From: Gammaproteobacteria bacterium
Lineage (GTDB): Bacteria; Pseudomonadota; Gammaproteobacteria; Chromatiales; Chromatiaceae
DNA: 16,042 bases
Assembly (NCBI GenBank): GCA_008080925.1
Contig: VMDJ01000063.1
Location: 1 to 16,042 of the forward strand
Direction of reading: 5' to 3'
Position 1 is the stretch's first letter, and the number at the start of each line of letters is the position of its first letter. The translations under genes and the position numbers were made by a program. Positions 7,212-15,959 of this stretch are shown here, piece by piece. The notes under the pieces are model-generated. The model worked only from the letters and a program-made list of their open reading frames with translations. It was not told the DNA's origin and searched no databases.

Positions 7212-7247
7212 ACCTTCTTACACTATTTACTTAGGTTAGGTTGTGAA

Positions 7248-8228
7248 TCACAGAGTCAGAGTAAAGCGAGCCACATTGCCACGCGCATGAGGCGTTAAGT
7301 CGTACAACTCACCTCTCACCCACAGCTCGGCTGACTCATAGTTACCCAATACGATGGTGTAAGGCGCATTACCCTCAAAGACTTTTTCGTAACCATTGTT
7401 GTACAAACCCACCAGCTTGAAACTGTCATCGTCGGATTTAACAATGACCCAACAATCACCATTCAGCTTAAGACGTACATCTGGAACTGCGGGTACTTGG
7501 GGTTGCACTTCCACATCTTTAATTGGCTTTTCTTCAATTACTGATGCTTGAGCTGGCTCGATGAACATTGGCTCTGCAACAACCGGCTGCGCTTCGATCG
7601 TTGACTCAACGGGTACCGTCTCAATAGGCAGTGCACTCATTGGCTCAATCACATCTTGCTTAAGCTCGACAGCTTGAACTTCTTCGATAGGCTCAGCCAC
7701 TAATGCAGGTGGTGTCACACTCTCTGCCTGAGGCGCTAATTCAACAGGCAACTGGACAATCACCTCTTCCGTAATAACAGCCTGTTCTGCAGAGTCCCCT
7801 TGCGATTCTTCACGCGTAAGGTAGCCGTACCACCAAACCACAAACAAGATCACAATCGCCAAAACCGTTACCCAGGTCACAACACCGGCAAAACGGCTGG
7901 CTGCCGGCGAGTCGGTAGGTAAGTGTGGAGTTTTATCTATCTTAAGATGTGAGAGATCTTCAGGATGCGCTTGGTCAAATTTGTCCAGCATCTCTTGTGC
8001 ATTTAAGCCCACCAAGCGTGCATAGTTACGCACATATCCACGAACAAAAACGCGCGATGGCATCTCTTCGAAGTCGCACTGTTCGATACCACGAACCACA
8101 TCGGTGAGCAGATGGAGCTTTTCAGCCATATCTTCAATCGCGATACCTTTAGCCTCACGCGCATCACGCAACAACTTACCAATCAAAATTTGTTGGTCAG
8201 TAGGCTGAGTTATTGTTTCTTCAACCAT
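7248..8228 (-). CDS. rodZ: Cytoskeleton protein RodZ
   Basis: RodZ is a bitopic inner membrane protein that links MreB filaments to the elongation machinery and helps set rod shape. The 326 residues contain a cytoplasmic helix-turn-helix domain of Cro/C1 type (about 14-85, including GKLLRDAREAKGIAIEDMAE and RVFVRGYVRNYARLVGL), a membrane segment at about 113-137, a long Pro/Val/Glu-rich periplasmic linker (about 140-248) and a C-terminal beta domain (about 250-326) with DCWVIVKS, GNAPYTIVLGN and NVARFTLTL. This layout is diagnostic. ATG 8228 is 14 bases after the pilW stop; the ribosome site is weak (AGG only), so coupling to pilW is likely. The low-complexity linker is normally variable in this family. 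Confidence 0.96.
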   Translation of the reverse strand: MVEETITQPTDQQILIGKLLRDAREAKGIAIEDMAEKLHLLTDVVRGIEQCDFEEMPSRVFVRGYVRNYARLVGLNAQEMLDKFDQAHPEDLSHLKIDKTPHLPTDSPAASRFAGVVTWVTVLAIVILFVVWWYGYLTREESQGDSAEQAVITEEVIVQLPVELAPQAESVTPPALVAEPIEEVQAVELKQDVIEPMSALPIETVPVESTIEAQPVVAEPMFIEPAQASVIEEKPIKDVEVQPQVPAVPDVRLKLNGDCWVIVKSDDDSFKLVGLYNNGYEKVFEGNAPYTIVLGNYESAELWVRGELYDLTPHARGNVARFTLTL

Positions 8229-8242
8229 CGCTAATCAAGAGC

Positions 8243-9031
8243 CTAAAGTGACTCAATCTCCTTTGCTGTTGGATAACGCTTGCGCAATTCAGCTGCATAT
8301 AACGCAGCTTGTTTTGCATCCCCCAATGCGTTCTCAGCACGAACACCAAGTAACAATAAATCAGCGGTTAACGGGCTAATACCGGCATAACGTTGTAGAT
8401 ACGCACGCACGCTCAGCGATTGACCTTTGTCAGCACTGATGTGCGCCATACGCGCCAAGCTTTGTGCGAAGCCAGGGTTTCGCTTTAGCGCAGCGCGATA
8501 ATAATCTTCAGCCTTTGCGGCATTACCTTGGCGCTCAGAACACTGGCCCGCGTTATGTGATGCCACCCAAGGTGTTGGGTATAGCGGATTATCTAACGCA
8601 GCCTTAAAACGCGAAATCGCAGCATCATATTTCGCTTGATCACATTCAAACGAACCCAAAGCATTCAACGCATATGGATCGTATGGATCAATACTGACCG
8701 CTTTAGCAAGATGCTCACCCGCCAAAACCGTTTTGCCTAAACGTTGATAAACAATACCAAGCAGGTTGTGAGCAGGCGCTAACTCAGGGTCGACAATGAT
8801 GGCTTTGCGCGCATTCTTTAACGCTTCACCCAGCACACCCTCTTGTAGATATGCTGTACCCAACTCCACGTATACATTCGCTGCGCTACGGCGCTCAACA
8901 GGTGAACCTAATGCACCTGTCGTATCAACACCCGCTTTACTGTCCGTCGATGACGTTTCAGCAGCGCGTTGTGGATTCGACTGACATCCCATCAACAGCA
9001 TCACAGCTAAAAGTGTTAGAACGTATTTCAT
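8243..9031 (-). CDS. pilW: Type IV pilus biogenesis/stability lipoprotein PilW (PilF)
   Basis: This family (PilF in Pseudomonas, PilW in Neisseria) is an outer membrane lipoprotein required for correct assembly of the PilQ secretin. The 262-residue product has a signal peptide ending in the lipobox LMGC (Cys16) and about four tandem TPR units between residues 49 and 187 (for example NVYVELGTAYLQEGVLGEAL, and a unit beginning APAHNLLGIVYQRLGKTVLA), then a helical C-terminal region. Length fits the family. ATG 9031 overlaps the rlmN stop as ATGA, and AAGGAGG lies nine bases upstream within rlmN, a strong site. rlmN and rodZ are its normal neighbours in pilus-bearing gammaproteobacteria. No other pilus gene is in the window, so whether pili are made cannot be decided here. 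Confidence 0.93.
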   Translation of the reverse strand: MKYVLTLLAVMLLMGCQSNPQRAAETSSTDSKAGVDTTGALGSPVERRSAANVYVELGTAYLQEGVLGEALKNARKAIIVDPELAPAHNLLGIVYQRLGKTVLAGEHLAKAVSIDPYDPYALNALGSFECDQAKYDAAISRFKAALDNPLYPTPWVASHNAGQCSERQGNAAKAEDYYRAALKRNPGFAQSLARMAHISADKGQSLSVRAYLQRYAGISPLTADLLLLGVRAENALGDAKQAALYAAELRKRYPTAKEIESL

Positions 9032-10128
9032 TGAGCATTGCCTCCTTGCGCTGCAACGGATTGATCGCGTCGTAATTGACGACGGCTTTTATCTCTCACC
9101 TTTCCGACTAGCTGACCACAGGCTGCATCGATATCGTCGCCGCGTGTTTTGCGAGTAATCGTCACGATACCGGCTCGAACTAAACGATCACGGAAGGCAT
9201 CCACCTTATCTCGTGGCGAAGTGGTATAGCGTGTTCCCGGGAAAGGGTTAAACGGAATCAAATTGATTTTAGAAGGCACGCCTTCTAACAAACGAATCAG
9301 CGCTTTAGCATGTGCGATCGAATCGTTAACGCCATCAAGCATTACGTATTCCCACGTCACCTTACGTTTACGCTCACCACTGACGAATTCTTTACACGCA
9401 GGAATTAATTCTTCGAGTGGGTATTTTTGATTGATAGGCACCAACTCATCACGCAGCTCATTGGTAGGCGCGTGTAATGACACAGCCAAGCTCACATCAC
9501 ATTCATCCTTGAGACGACGTAAAGCAGGAACAATGCCAGATGTGCTGATAGTGACTCGCGCTTTAGCAATCATATAAGCCAAGTCGTCGGTCATTAATTT
9601 CATGGCAGCAGTAACAGGGCCAAAGTTTGCCAATGGCTCACCCATACCCATCATCACCACATTAGTCGGTGAACGACCTAACTCGCGAGTTGCTTGCCAT
9701 ATTTGGCCGATAATCTCACCGGTTGTGAGATTACGGTTAAAGCCCTGCTGTGCGGTTGAGCAAAACGAACAATCCAAAGCACAACCCACTTGCGATGACA
9801 CGCAAATAGTACTGCGATCACCTTCAGGAATATGTACGGTCTCGATACGCTGACCATCTTCTAGCTCAAGCACCCATTTAGTCGTGCCATCGAGCGAAGG
9901 CTGTTCGAAAACAATCTCAGGAACTGCGATATAGGTTTTCTCAGCTAAGGCTTCACGAAAACTTTTGGGTAAATCGGTCATCTGCTCAAGATCAATCACG
10001 CCGTGCTTGTGAATCCACTTCAGCAAGTTACGGCCATGAAACGGCTTGGCGCCGAACTCGACAGCCAGGTTTTCAAAACCTGACTTATCGAGGTCGAGCA
10101 GATTCATTTTGTCTGACGCCAAGCTCAT
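9028..10128 (-). CDS. rlmN: Dual-specificity 23S rRNA/tRNA adenine-C2 methyltransferase RlmN
   Basis: RlmN is a radical-SAM enzyme that methylates C2 of A2503 in 23S rRNA and A37 in certain tRNAs. The 366-residue product has the Fe-S motif CxxxCxxC (Cys116, Cys120, Cys123), the following TAQQGFNRNL segment, VVMMGMGEPL (157-166), the SLHAPTNELRDELVPIN region (217-233), INLIPFNPFPG and the late catalytic cysteine in DAACGQL (Cys337), which carries the methyl group during catalysis. All key residues are present. ATG 10128 is nine bases after the ndk stop but has no clear ribosome site; a second in-frame ATG seven codons later (10107) is also poorly supported, so the exact start is uncertain. It overlaps pilW by four bases. 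Confidence 0.97.
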   Translation of the reverse strand: MSLASDKMNLLDLDKSGFENLAVEFGAKPFHGRNLLKWIHKHGVIDLEQMTDLPKSFREALAEKTYIAVPEIVFEQPSLDGTTKWVLELEDGQRIETVHIPEGDRSTICVSSQVGCALDCSFCSTAQQGFNRNLTTGEIIGQIWQATRELGRSPTNVVMMGMGEPLANFGPVTAAMKLMTDDLAYMIAKARVTISTSGIVPALRRLKDECDVSLAVSLHAPTNELRDELVPINQKYPLEELIPACKEFVSGERKRKVTWEYVMLDGVNDSIAHAKALIRLLEGVPSKINLIPFNPFPGTRYTTSPRDKVDAFRDRLVRAGIVTITRKTRGDDIDAACGQLVGKVRDKSRRQLRRDQSVAAQGGNAQ

Positions 10129-10137
10129 AAAGGATGA

Positions 10138-10566
10138 TTAGCGAGTGCGCTCGCAAATACCTTCTGGGAAGAAATATGCAATCTCAGTTGCCGCGGTATC
10201 TTCACCATCTGAACCATGTACTGCATTTTCATCGATAGTTGATGCATGATCAGCGCGAATGGTGCCGGCTGCCGCTTCTGCTGGATTAGTAGCACCCATC
10301 AGCTCACGGTTTTTCTCGATCGCATTTTCACCTTCCAGTACCTGAACCATCACTGGACCTGAAGTCATGAAAGCAACCAACTCACCGAAGAAAGGACGCT
10401 CTTTGTGAACCGCGTAGAAACCACCAGCTTCTTCTTCACTCAAGTGCACCATTTTTGCTGCAACAACACGCAGGCCGGCTTTTTCGAAACGGTTGTAGAT
10501 GTCGCCAATGACGTTTTTAGCAACTGCATCTGGCTTGATAATAGAGATAGTGCGCTGGACTGCCAT
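10138..10566 (-). CDS. ndk: Nucleoside-diphosphate kinase
   Basis: Ndk balances nucleoside triphosphate pools by moving the terminal phosphate from NTP (usually ATP) to NDP through a phosphohistidine. The 142-residue product is full length: it begins MAVQRTISIIKPDAV, has RPFFGELVAFMTSGPV in the middle, and carries the active-site motif NAVHGSD with the catalytic histidine at about 117. ATG 10566 has AAGGA nine bases upstream. It is the first gene after a 192-bp gap, so it probably heads the unit ndk-rlmN-pilW-rodZ-hisS-yfgM-bamB-der. In Pseudomonas-like genomes ndk follows iscX directly; here relA lies between them. Confidence 0.98.
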   Translation of the reverse strand: MAVQRTISIIKPDAVAKNVIGDIYNRFEKAGLRVVAAKMVHLSEEEAGGFYAVHKERPFFGELVAFMTSGPVMVQVLEGENAIEKNRELMGATNPAEAAAGTIRADHASTIDENAVHGSDGEDTAATEIAYFFPEGICERTR

Positions 10567-10758
10567 CTTTAAATTTCCTTGAAAAACAATTAGATAAGTA
10601 AAAATTTGAACCCATCTTCAGCACAAATGAGGGGCTGCTAAAGATTCAAAACTGAGCGCTTTTTCAGCTGCTCAAACACCGCTAAAAAGTCTAGGCGATG
10701 GACGGCAATTTTTCCTGAAAAAACCGGCGCTTAGTTTAACTGTCTACAGGTTTTTCTG
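10567..10758 (-). other. 192-bp gap between relA and ndk: probable transcript boundary
   Basis: I find no gene here. It should contain the end of the isc-relA transcript and the ndk promoter, but neither is clear-cut. On the minus strand AAAAACC and GGTTTTT could form a long-loop stem ending in a T run shortly after the relA stop, a poor terminator. A second weak hairpin has arms TGAGC/GCTCA (10653-10657 and 10670-10674). I see no promoter with both hexamers good. The AT-rich stretch just before ndk (roughly 10580-10610) is the likeliest promoter location. Confidence 0.4.
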
Positions 10759-12954
10759 CTACACCTGACGGCCAACGCTTTGCACGTCTGGCACCTGCGC
10801 TAACTGGTTCATCACCCGCTCTAATTCAGCTAATTCAGCTATTTCAACACTAAAGCGCATCTTTGCTCGCTCATGACGCTTGTCCGAACGTGTTTTGACC
10901 GCCAAAACATCAACATCCGCATGCGTAAACACTGAGGTGATATCCCGTAGAAGCCCTTTCCGGTCGTAGGCCTCAACCAAGATATCCACAACATAGTGAC
11001 GCTGCGTTGAATGTGCATTCCAGGCCACATCAATTAAACGATCACGATCGGTCACATCAATCCTATCGACCACTCGACAATCCTGATGATGAACCGTGAT
11101 CCCTCGACCTCGGGTGATAAAACCGATCACCGGATCAGGCGGAACTGGCTTACAACAACGTGCCACATGAGTCATTAAGTCATTCACGCCACCGACAATT
11201 ACGGGACCCGAGCTACCATCTGGCTTAGCCGGCTTCTTGGTGCGCTTGCGGATCTTTTCATCGACTTCTTCGGCAGTCTCATGCACTTTGGGCTGCAAAG
11301 TATTTGCAACCTGTATTGCAGAGACATCACCTCGACCAATAGCCGCATAAAGATCGTCAACGTTTTTAAAATTAAACCGCTTCGCCAATTGGTCTAATTC
11401 AACCTTAGGTATTTGCGCACGATGACACTCACGATCTAATGCCGCACGTCCCTCATGCAAATCTTCTTCATAATCTTGCAGTTTGAACCAGTGCTTTATT
11501 CGATTACGCGCTTTCGATGTCGTGACATAACCCGAAGACACATTCAACCAATCACGACTTGGCCCACCCTGCTTTGCTGTGATGATCTCAACGACATCAC
11601 CACTTTCTAGTTTGCGCGTTAACGTTGCCATCTGGCCATTGATCTTGGCACCACGACAACGATCACCCACCGAACTATGCACTGCATAAGCAAAGTCTAC
11701 TGGCGTTGCACCCGCTGATAGCTCAATCACTTTATTTTGCGGCGTCAGTACGTAAATACGCTGCGCCTCGTATTCAACCTCATCTGCATCAACCTCATGC
11801 GTTGTGACCTCTTGCGAGAGCCAATTACGCATCATCGAAACACGTGACTCTAGCGCCGCATCACTTGCTTTTGCCTCTTTATACATCCAGTGTGCAGCAA
11901 CACCGCGCTCCGCATGATCATGCATTTGATGTGTGCGAATCTGAATCTCTACTGGCTTACCGTCACTAGCAATCACTGCAGTATGGAGTGATGCGTAGCC
12001 ATTCGGCTTTGGGTTCGCAATGTAATCATCGAACTCTTTGGCAATAGGCTTCCACTGGCTGTGCACCAAACCCAGCACCTCATAACACTGCGTCACATCA
12101 TCAACCAACACACGTACAGCGCGCACATCGAACAATTGTTCAAAAGTCAGCTGCTTTTGACGCATCTTGTTCCAGATACTGAAAATATGCTTTGGCCGAC
12201 CCATCACATCCGCATGAATATCAGCGGCCTCACAGATCTCACTTAACTCACACAAAAAATTCTCAACGAAGCTTTCGCGCTCTAAACGTTTACCATCGAG
12301 TTGCTTAGCAAGATTTTTGTACTGATCAGGCTCGAGAAAACGCAGACATAGATCTTCTAGCTCCCACTTAACCGTCCAGATACCTAAACGATTCGCTAAT
12401 GGCGCATGGACCTGTCGCGTTTCATGAGCAATAACGCGCTGCAATTCCGCATCGGTATTTTTTAGGTAGCGCATCAAACGTAACCGTTTAACTAAGACGA
12501 TTAAGATCACGCGCACATCGCCAGCCAATTCAAGCAATAAGCGGCGCAGGCTTTCGATGTTTTGGGCTTCGGTTTTGGCACCACGATGAGAAATTTCGCG
12601 CAGTCTTGAGACTTGTTGAATCAGCGTGACGACATCAGAACCAAACTGCTCAGTAATTTGCTCAGCTGCAAAATCATCTCGTGCAGGTAGCTCAGAGAGA
12701 AAGATGCTCAGCAAGGTATCGGTATCGAGCTTCAGTGAATCGGCGATATGTGCCGTATGCAATAACGCCAAAGAACGAGACATACCATCGGTGTTGGTCT
12801 CGCCTGCATGTATTTTTTGCATCAAAGCGATCGCATACGTTAAACGATCGATATCTTTCGCAGAGCGTTGCTGCGACTGCCCCGCTAACCATTGCGCAAC
12901 AATTTCGGCGGTCAGCTCACCGCTATCGGGGAGAGATTGCGCAACAGAAACCAC
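10759..12954 (-). CDS. relA: (p)ppGpp synthetase RelA
   Basis: RelA binds stalled ribosomes during amino-acid starvation and makes (p)ppGpp from ATP and GTP/GDP. The 731-residue product has the long RelA/SpoT layout: an N-terminal HD-like region (about 30-200) without the HDxxED motif of active hydrolases (SELPARDD stands in that region), and a synthetase domain (about 240-360) with GRPKHIFSIWNKM, the acidic RelA-type EFDD (307-310) and YIANPKPNGYASLHT. A TGS domain (about 398-462), helical region, conserved Cys pair (600-601) with HHQDC, and a C-terminal ACT domain (about 652-731) follow. It is therefore RelA-type, synthesis only. The start is GTG 12954, with GAGG six bases upstream, 11 bases after the iscX stop. 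Placement behind iscX is unusual and suggests co-transcription with the isc operon. Confidence 0.96.
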   Translation of the reverse strand: MVSVAQSLPDSGELTAEIVAQWLAGQSQQRSAKDIDRLTYAIALMQKIHAGETNTDGMSRSLALLHTAHIADSLKLDTDTLLSIFLSELPARDDFAAEQITEQFGSDVVTLIQQVSRLREISHRGAKTEAQNIESLRRLLLELAGDVRVILIVLVKRLRLMRYLKNTDAELQRVIAHETRQVHAPLANRLGIWTVKWELEDLCLRFLEPDQYKNLAKQLDGKRLERESFVENFLCELSEICEAADIHADVMGRPKHIFSIWNKMRQKQLTFEQLFDVRAVRVLVDDVTQCYEVLGLVHSQWKPIAKEFDDYIANPKPNGYASLHTAVIASDGKPVEIQIRTHQMHDHAERGVAAHWMYKEAKASDAALESRVSMMRNWLSQEVTTHEVDADEVEYEAQRIYVLTPQNKVIELSAGATPVDFAYAVHSSVGDRCRGAKINGQMATLTRKLESGDVVEIITAKQGGPSRDWLNVSSGYVTTSKARNRIKHWFKLQDYEEDLHEGRAALDRECHRAQIPKVELDQLAKRFNFKNVDDLYAAIGRGDVSAIQVANTLQPKVHETAEEVDEKIRKRTKKPAKPDGSSGPVIVGGVNDLMTHVARCCKPVPPDPVIGFITRGRGITVHHQDCRVVDRIDVTDRDRLIDVAWNAHSTQRHYVVDILVEAYDRKGLLRDITSVFTHADVDVLAVKTRSDKRHERAKMRFSVEIAELAELERVMNQLAQVPDVQSVGRQV

Positions 12955-12965
12955 TGACGGCCTCG

Positions 12966-13166
12966 TTATTCTCGCTCTTCAATCCACGCCATCTGGATGG
13001 CTTCAAGGATCTTTTCGCCACAGCGATCTTTGTTGTCATCAAACCCAGGCAACGCCATGGTCCAATTCATCAAATCAACAAAATTAACGTGCGTTGGATC
13101 CACATCAGGATGCGCCTCATCCAACTCAATCGCGATATCCAAGGTATCAGTCCACTTTAAGCTCAT
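12966..13166 (-). CDS. iscX: Fe-S assembly protein IscX (YfhJ)
   Basis: IscX is a small acidic protein that binds the cysteine desulfurase IscS and iron and modulates Fe-S assembly. The 66-residue product starts MSLKWTDTLDIAIELDEAHP and contains VNFVDLMNWTMALPGFDD and a C-terminal EAIQMAWIEE, the full-length family pattern. ATG 13166 has a strong AAGGAG five bases upstream that overlaps the end of fdx, nine bases separating the genes. It is normally the last gene of the isc operon; here relA follows 11 bases later. Confidence 0.96.
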   Translation of the reverse strand: MSLKWTDTLDIAIELDEAHPDVDPTHVNFVDLMNWTMALPGFDDNKDRCGEKILEAIQMAWIEERE

Positions 13167-13175
13167 GATGTCTCC

Positions 13176-13514
13176 TTAGTGATTTTCTTTTGCATGGTTG
13201 ATGGTGTACTTGGGCAGTTCTACAACCAAGTCTTCATCACCCACCACAGCCTGGCAAGCCAAACGCGAATCCGGCTCTAGACCCCATGCTTTATCTAGCA
13301 TGTCATCTTCGTCTTCGGTTGCATCGTTAAGCGAGTTGAAACCTTCACGCACAATAATGTGGCAAGTTGTACAGGCACATGATTTTTCACAGGCGTGCTC
13401 AATCTCAATGTCATTCGCCAAGGCTGCATCACAAATGGTGACACCTGGCTCACACTGAATTACTGCACCTTCTGGGCACAAATCGTCATTTGGCAAAAAG
13501 ATAATTTGAGGCAT
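13176..13514 (-). CDS. fdx: Isc-type [2Fe-2S] ferredoxin
   Basis: This ferredoxin supplies electrons during cluster assembly on IscU. The 112-residue product has the adrenodoxin-type binding pattern: Cys42, Cys48 and Cys51 within HACEKSCACTTC, and Cys87 within RLACQAV. The acidic EDEDDMLDKAWGLEPDSRL segment is the usual partner-binding region. Length matches Isc ferredoxins (about 111 residues). ATG 13514 lies 15 bases after the hscA stop, with AAGGA in the gap. Its position between hscA and iscX is the standard operon order. Confidence 0.97.
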   Translation of the reverse strand: MPQIIFLPNDDLCPEGAVIQCEPGVTICDAALANDIEIEHACEKSCACTTCHIIVREGFNSLNDATEDEDDMLDKAWGLEPDSRLACQAVVGDEDLVVELPKYTINHAKENH

Positions 13515-13529
13515 GCTTTACCCTATTCC

Positions 13530-15401
13530 TTATTCAAACTCATCGACCTTATGGCCCGCCATCGCTTTGCGGATTCCACTATTCATTCGACGCTCTACAT
13601 AAAATTCACAATGCGACTCTAACGCTTTAATCGCATCTTTAACCGTTTCAGCATCAGTGCTGTTTTCAGCTGCTTGTTTCAACGCATCAAGCTGTTGATC
13701 TACACCAGCGCGCTCTTCGGTATTTAGTAGCTCATCAGCGTCACTCGCCAATGCTGCTGTTAGCGCTTCAATTACACGTGCCGCTTCAACCTTTTGCTCA
13801 GCTAATCGACGTGCCTGCATATCATCGCCCGCATGATCAATCGACGCTTTCAGCATAGTCATGATCTCATCATCACTCAGACCATACGATGGTTTAACTT
13901 CTACGCTCGCTTTTACGCCCTGGCTTTGTTCTTCTGCTTCTACATGCAATAAACCGTCTGCATCAACCGAGAATGTCACGCGAATACGCGCAGCCCCTGC
14001 CACCATGGGCGGGATATCGGTCAAGGTAAAACGCGCCAATGAACGGCAATCCGAGACCAGCTCACGCTCACCCTGCAATACATGAATCGACATCGCAGTT
14101 TGGCCATCTTTAAAGGTCGTAAACTCTTGTGCACGCGCCACCGGAATGGTGGTGTTACGTGGAATGACCTTCTCAACCAAGCCACCCATAGTCTCCAGAC
14201 CTAGCGAGAGCGGATTCACATCCAATAACAACATCTCGCCATCTGGCTTATTACCTGCTAGCACATCCGCTTGAATCGCCGCACCAATAGCGACAACACG
14301 ATCAGGATCAATACTGACAAGTGGCTCAGTACCGAAATACTCGCCGACACGCTCACGCACATACAGCGTGCGAGTCGAACCACCGACCATCACAACATCT
14401 TTGATTTCGTCCAACTCAACGCCGGCATCTCGGACTGCACGGCGACAAGCCATCAAACTTTTCTTAACTAGCGGCTCAATCAAGGCATTGAGTTGATCGC
14501 GCGACAACTGACCCTGCCATTGCGAACCATCTGGCAAATCAACCTGGATATCAGCTGATGATTGCTCACTTAAACTTTCTTTGGCCGCTCGGGCTGCAAC
14601 ACTGATCTGACGCAAAAAGGAAGCATCAGCATTCGTTACATCTGCCTGCTGCAAAATCCATTCAGACAACACATGGTCAAAATCATCGCCTCCTAGTGCT
14701 GAATCACCACCGGTCGCGAGCACCTCAAAAACACCTTTCTGCAAACGCAATATTGAGATATCAAAGGTACCGCCACCCAGGTCATAAATTGCATGCACGC
14801 CCTCTGCTTGATGGTCTAAACCGTAGGCAACTGCTGCTGCCGTTGGTTCATTCAACAAACGAAATACATTTAAACCCGCGAGCTTTGCTGCGTCTTTGGT
14901 TGCCTGACGTTGTGCATCGTCAAAATAGGCCGGAACAGTAATAACCACACCGGTTAATGCATCGCCAAGTGATGCTTCTGCACGTGCGGCAAGCACCTTT
15001 AGGATTTCTGCAGACACCTCAATCGGACTGACATCGCCTTGTGCGGTTTGAATACGAGGGACCGCTTGATCAGTTTGCGTAAATTGATAGGGCAAGTGAT
15101 CACCAAGTGCTTTCACTTCACTAATTGCACGGCCAATCAAACGCTTTGCTGAAGCGATGGTATTCAGTGGATCTGATACCGCCGCTTGGCGTGCTGCCTC
15201 TCCAACAATGATTTGCTCAGTCGTGTAGCGCACAACCGAGGGGAGAATCGCATGCCCAGATTCATCATCTAACGTAACTGGCTCACCACTGCGCACAGTC
15301 GCCACTAACGAATTGGTCGTACCTAAATCGATACCCGCCGCAAAGCGATGCTGATGCGGTGCCGTTGATTGGCCAGGTTCTGCAATTTGAAGTAATGCCA
15401 T
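13530..15401 (-). CDS. hscA: Hsp70-type chaperone HscA for Fe-S cluster transfer
   Basis: HscA is a specialised Hsp70 ATPase that, with HscB, recognises the LPPVK motif of IscU and drives release of the new cluster. The 623-residue product has the ATPase motifs DLGTTNS (25-31), DLGGGTFD (207-214) and VGGSTR (339-344), the interdomain linker DVNPLSLGLE (394-403) and a substrate-binding domain beginning with the conserved block IPRNTTIPVARAQEFTTFKD (413-432), then a helical lid. The start MALLQIAEPGQS is the classical HscA opening, separating it from DnaK. ATG 15401 overlaps the hscB stop as TAATG with GAGG eight bases upstream, so translation is coupled and HscA and HscB should be made together. 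Confidence 0.98.
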   Translation of the reverse strand: MALLQIAEPGQSTAPHQHRFAAGIDLGTTNSLVATVRSGEPVTLDDESGHAILPSVVRYTTEQIIVGEAARQAAVSDPLNTIASAKRLIGRAISEVKALGDHLPYQFTQTDQAVPRIQTAQGDVSPIEVSAEILKVLAARAEASLGDALTGVVITVPAYFDDAQRQATKDAAKLAGLNVFRLLNEPTAAAVAYGLDHQAEGVHAIYDLGGGTFDISILRLQKGVFEVLATGGDSALGGDDFDHVLSEWILQQADVTNADASFLRQISVAARAAKESLSEQSSADIQVDLPDGSQWQGQLSRDQLNALIEPLVKKSLMACRRAVRDAGVELDEIKDVVMVGGSTRTLYVRERVGEYFGTEPLVSIDPDRVVAIGAAIQADVLAGNKPDGEMLLLDVNPLSLGLETMGGLVEKVIPRNTTIPVARAQEFTTFKDGQTAMSIHVLQGERELVSDCRSLARFTLTDIPPMVAGAARIRVTFSVDADGLLHVEAEEQSQGVKASVEVKPSYGLSDDEIMTMLKASIDHAGDDMQARRLAEQKVEAARVIEALTAALASDADELLNTEERAGVDQQLDALKQAAENSTDAETVKDAIKALESHCEFYVERRMNSGIRKAMAGHKVDEFE

Positions 15402-15943
15402 TACATCGCCTCTTCGAGTTTCGCTTCGACCGCTTCTGCTTCACGCTGCAGCTTAGTTAGAAATTGCAATTTACTTACGCCCTCTTGCGCCTCTTTTAAC
15501 GCTTCTTCAGAACCATCATTTAATTGTGCCGCCAATGATTCAAGCTGTTGTTTAAGTAGCTGACGAATATCTCGCATCAAGCTATCAAGCGATGCAAAAG
15601 GGTCCGAGGTTTGCTCAACTTCACTGAGTGCTTCACGCAGCTCCATTTGCGCCATCAAAAAAGTACCATCACGGGTGGTTGCGGTTTCTTGATTCAGATC
15701 TACGCCCGCCAACGTGAGCTGATACATCGCACGACGCAATGGGTCTTTCAACGTATCGAACGCTTCATTAACCCATGTCGCATGCTGCAAAGCGATACGC
15801 TGCTCGCTTTCACTTGCACTAGCGTAACGATCAGGATGGACAACCTGTTGCAACTGGCGATAACGCTGCGCTAAGGCATCACGATCCACATCGAATGCCA
15901 CTGGCAGCTCAAACAGCTCAAAATAATTCTGCGACATGTCCAT
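15401..15943 (-). CDS. hscB: J-domain co-chaperone HscB
   Basis: HscB stimulates the HscA ATPase and delivers IscU to it. The 180-residue product has an N-terminal J domain (NYFELFELP, then HPD at 36-38 followed by RYAS) and a C-terminal three-helix IscU-binding domain with TFLMAQMELREAL and KLQFLTKLQREAEAVEAKLEE. I start it at ATG 15943 because AAGGG lies about seven bases upstream and family members begin just before the first aromatic residues. An ATG two codons later (15937) is possible. A longer in-frame start at 16003 would translate through the GC-rich intergenic hairpin and adds residues unlike any HscB, so I reject it. The 3' end overlaps hscA by one base. Confidence 0.96.
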   Translation of the reverse strand: MDMSQNYFELFELPVAFDVDRDALAQRYRQLQQVVHPDRYASASESEQRIALQHATWVNEAFDTLKDPLRRAMYQLTLAGVDLNQETATTRDGTFLMAQMELREALSEVEQTSDPFASLDSLMRDIRQLLKQQLESLAAQLNDGSEEALKEAQEGVSKLQFLTKLQREAEAVEAKLEEAM

Positions 15944-15959
15944 ACGCACACCCTTCAAG

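Noticed and set aside
10651..10676. Hairpin in the relA-ndk gap as an intrinsic terminator
   Set aside because: The arms TGAGC/GCTCA are short and the sequence after them on the transcribed strand has only a weak T stretch, so I did not call it a terminator.
12626..13160. Two overlapping plus-strand open frames of about 150 codons opposite relA and iscX
   Set aside because: They are antisense to clearly functional genes, span the relA-iscX junction, show no recognisable domain or ribosome site, and their composition follows the opposite-strand codons.
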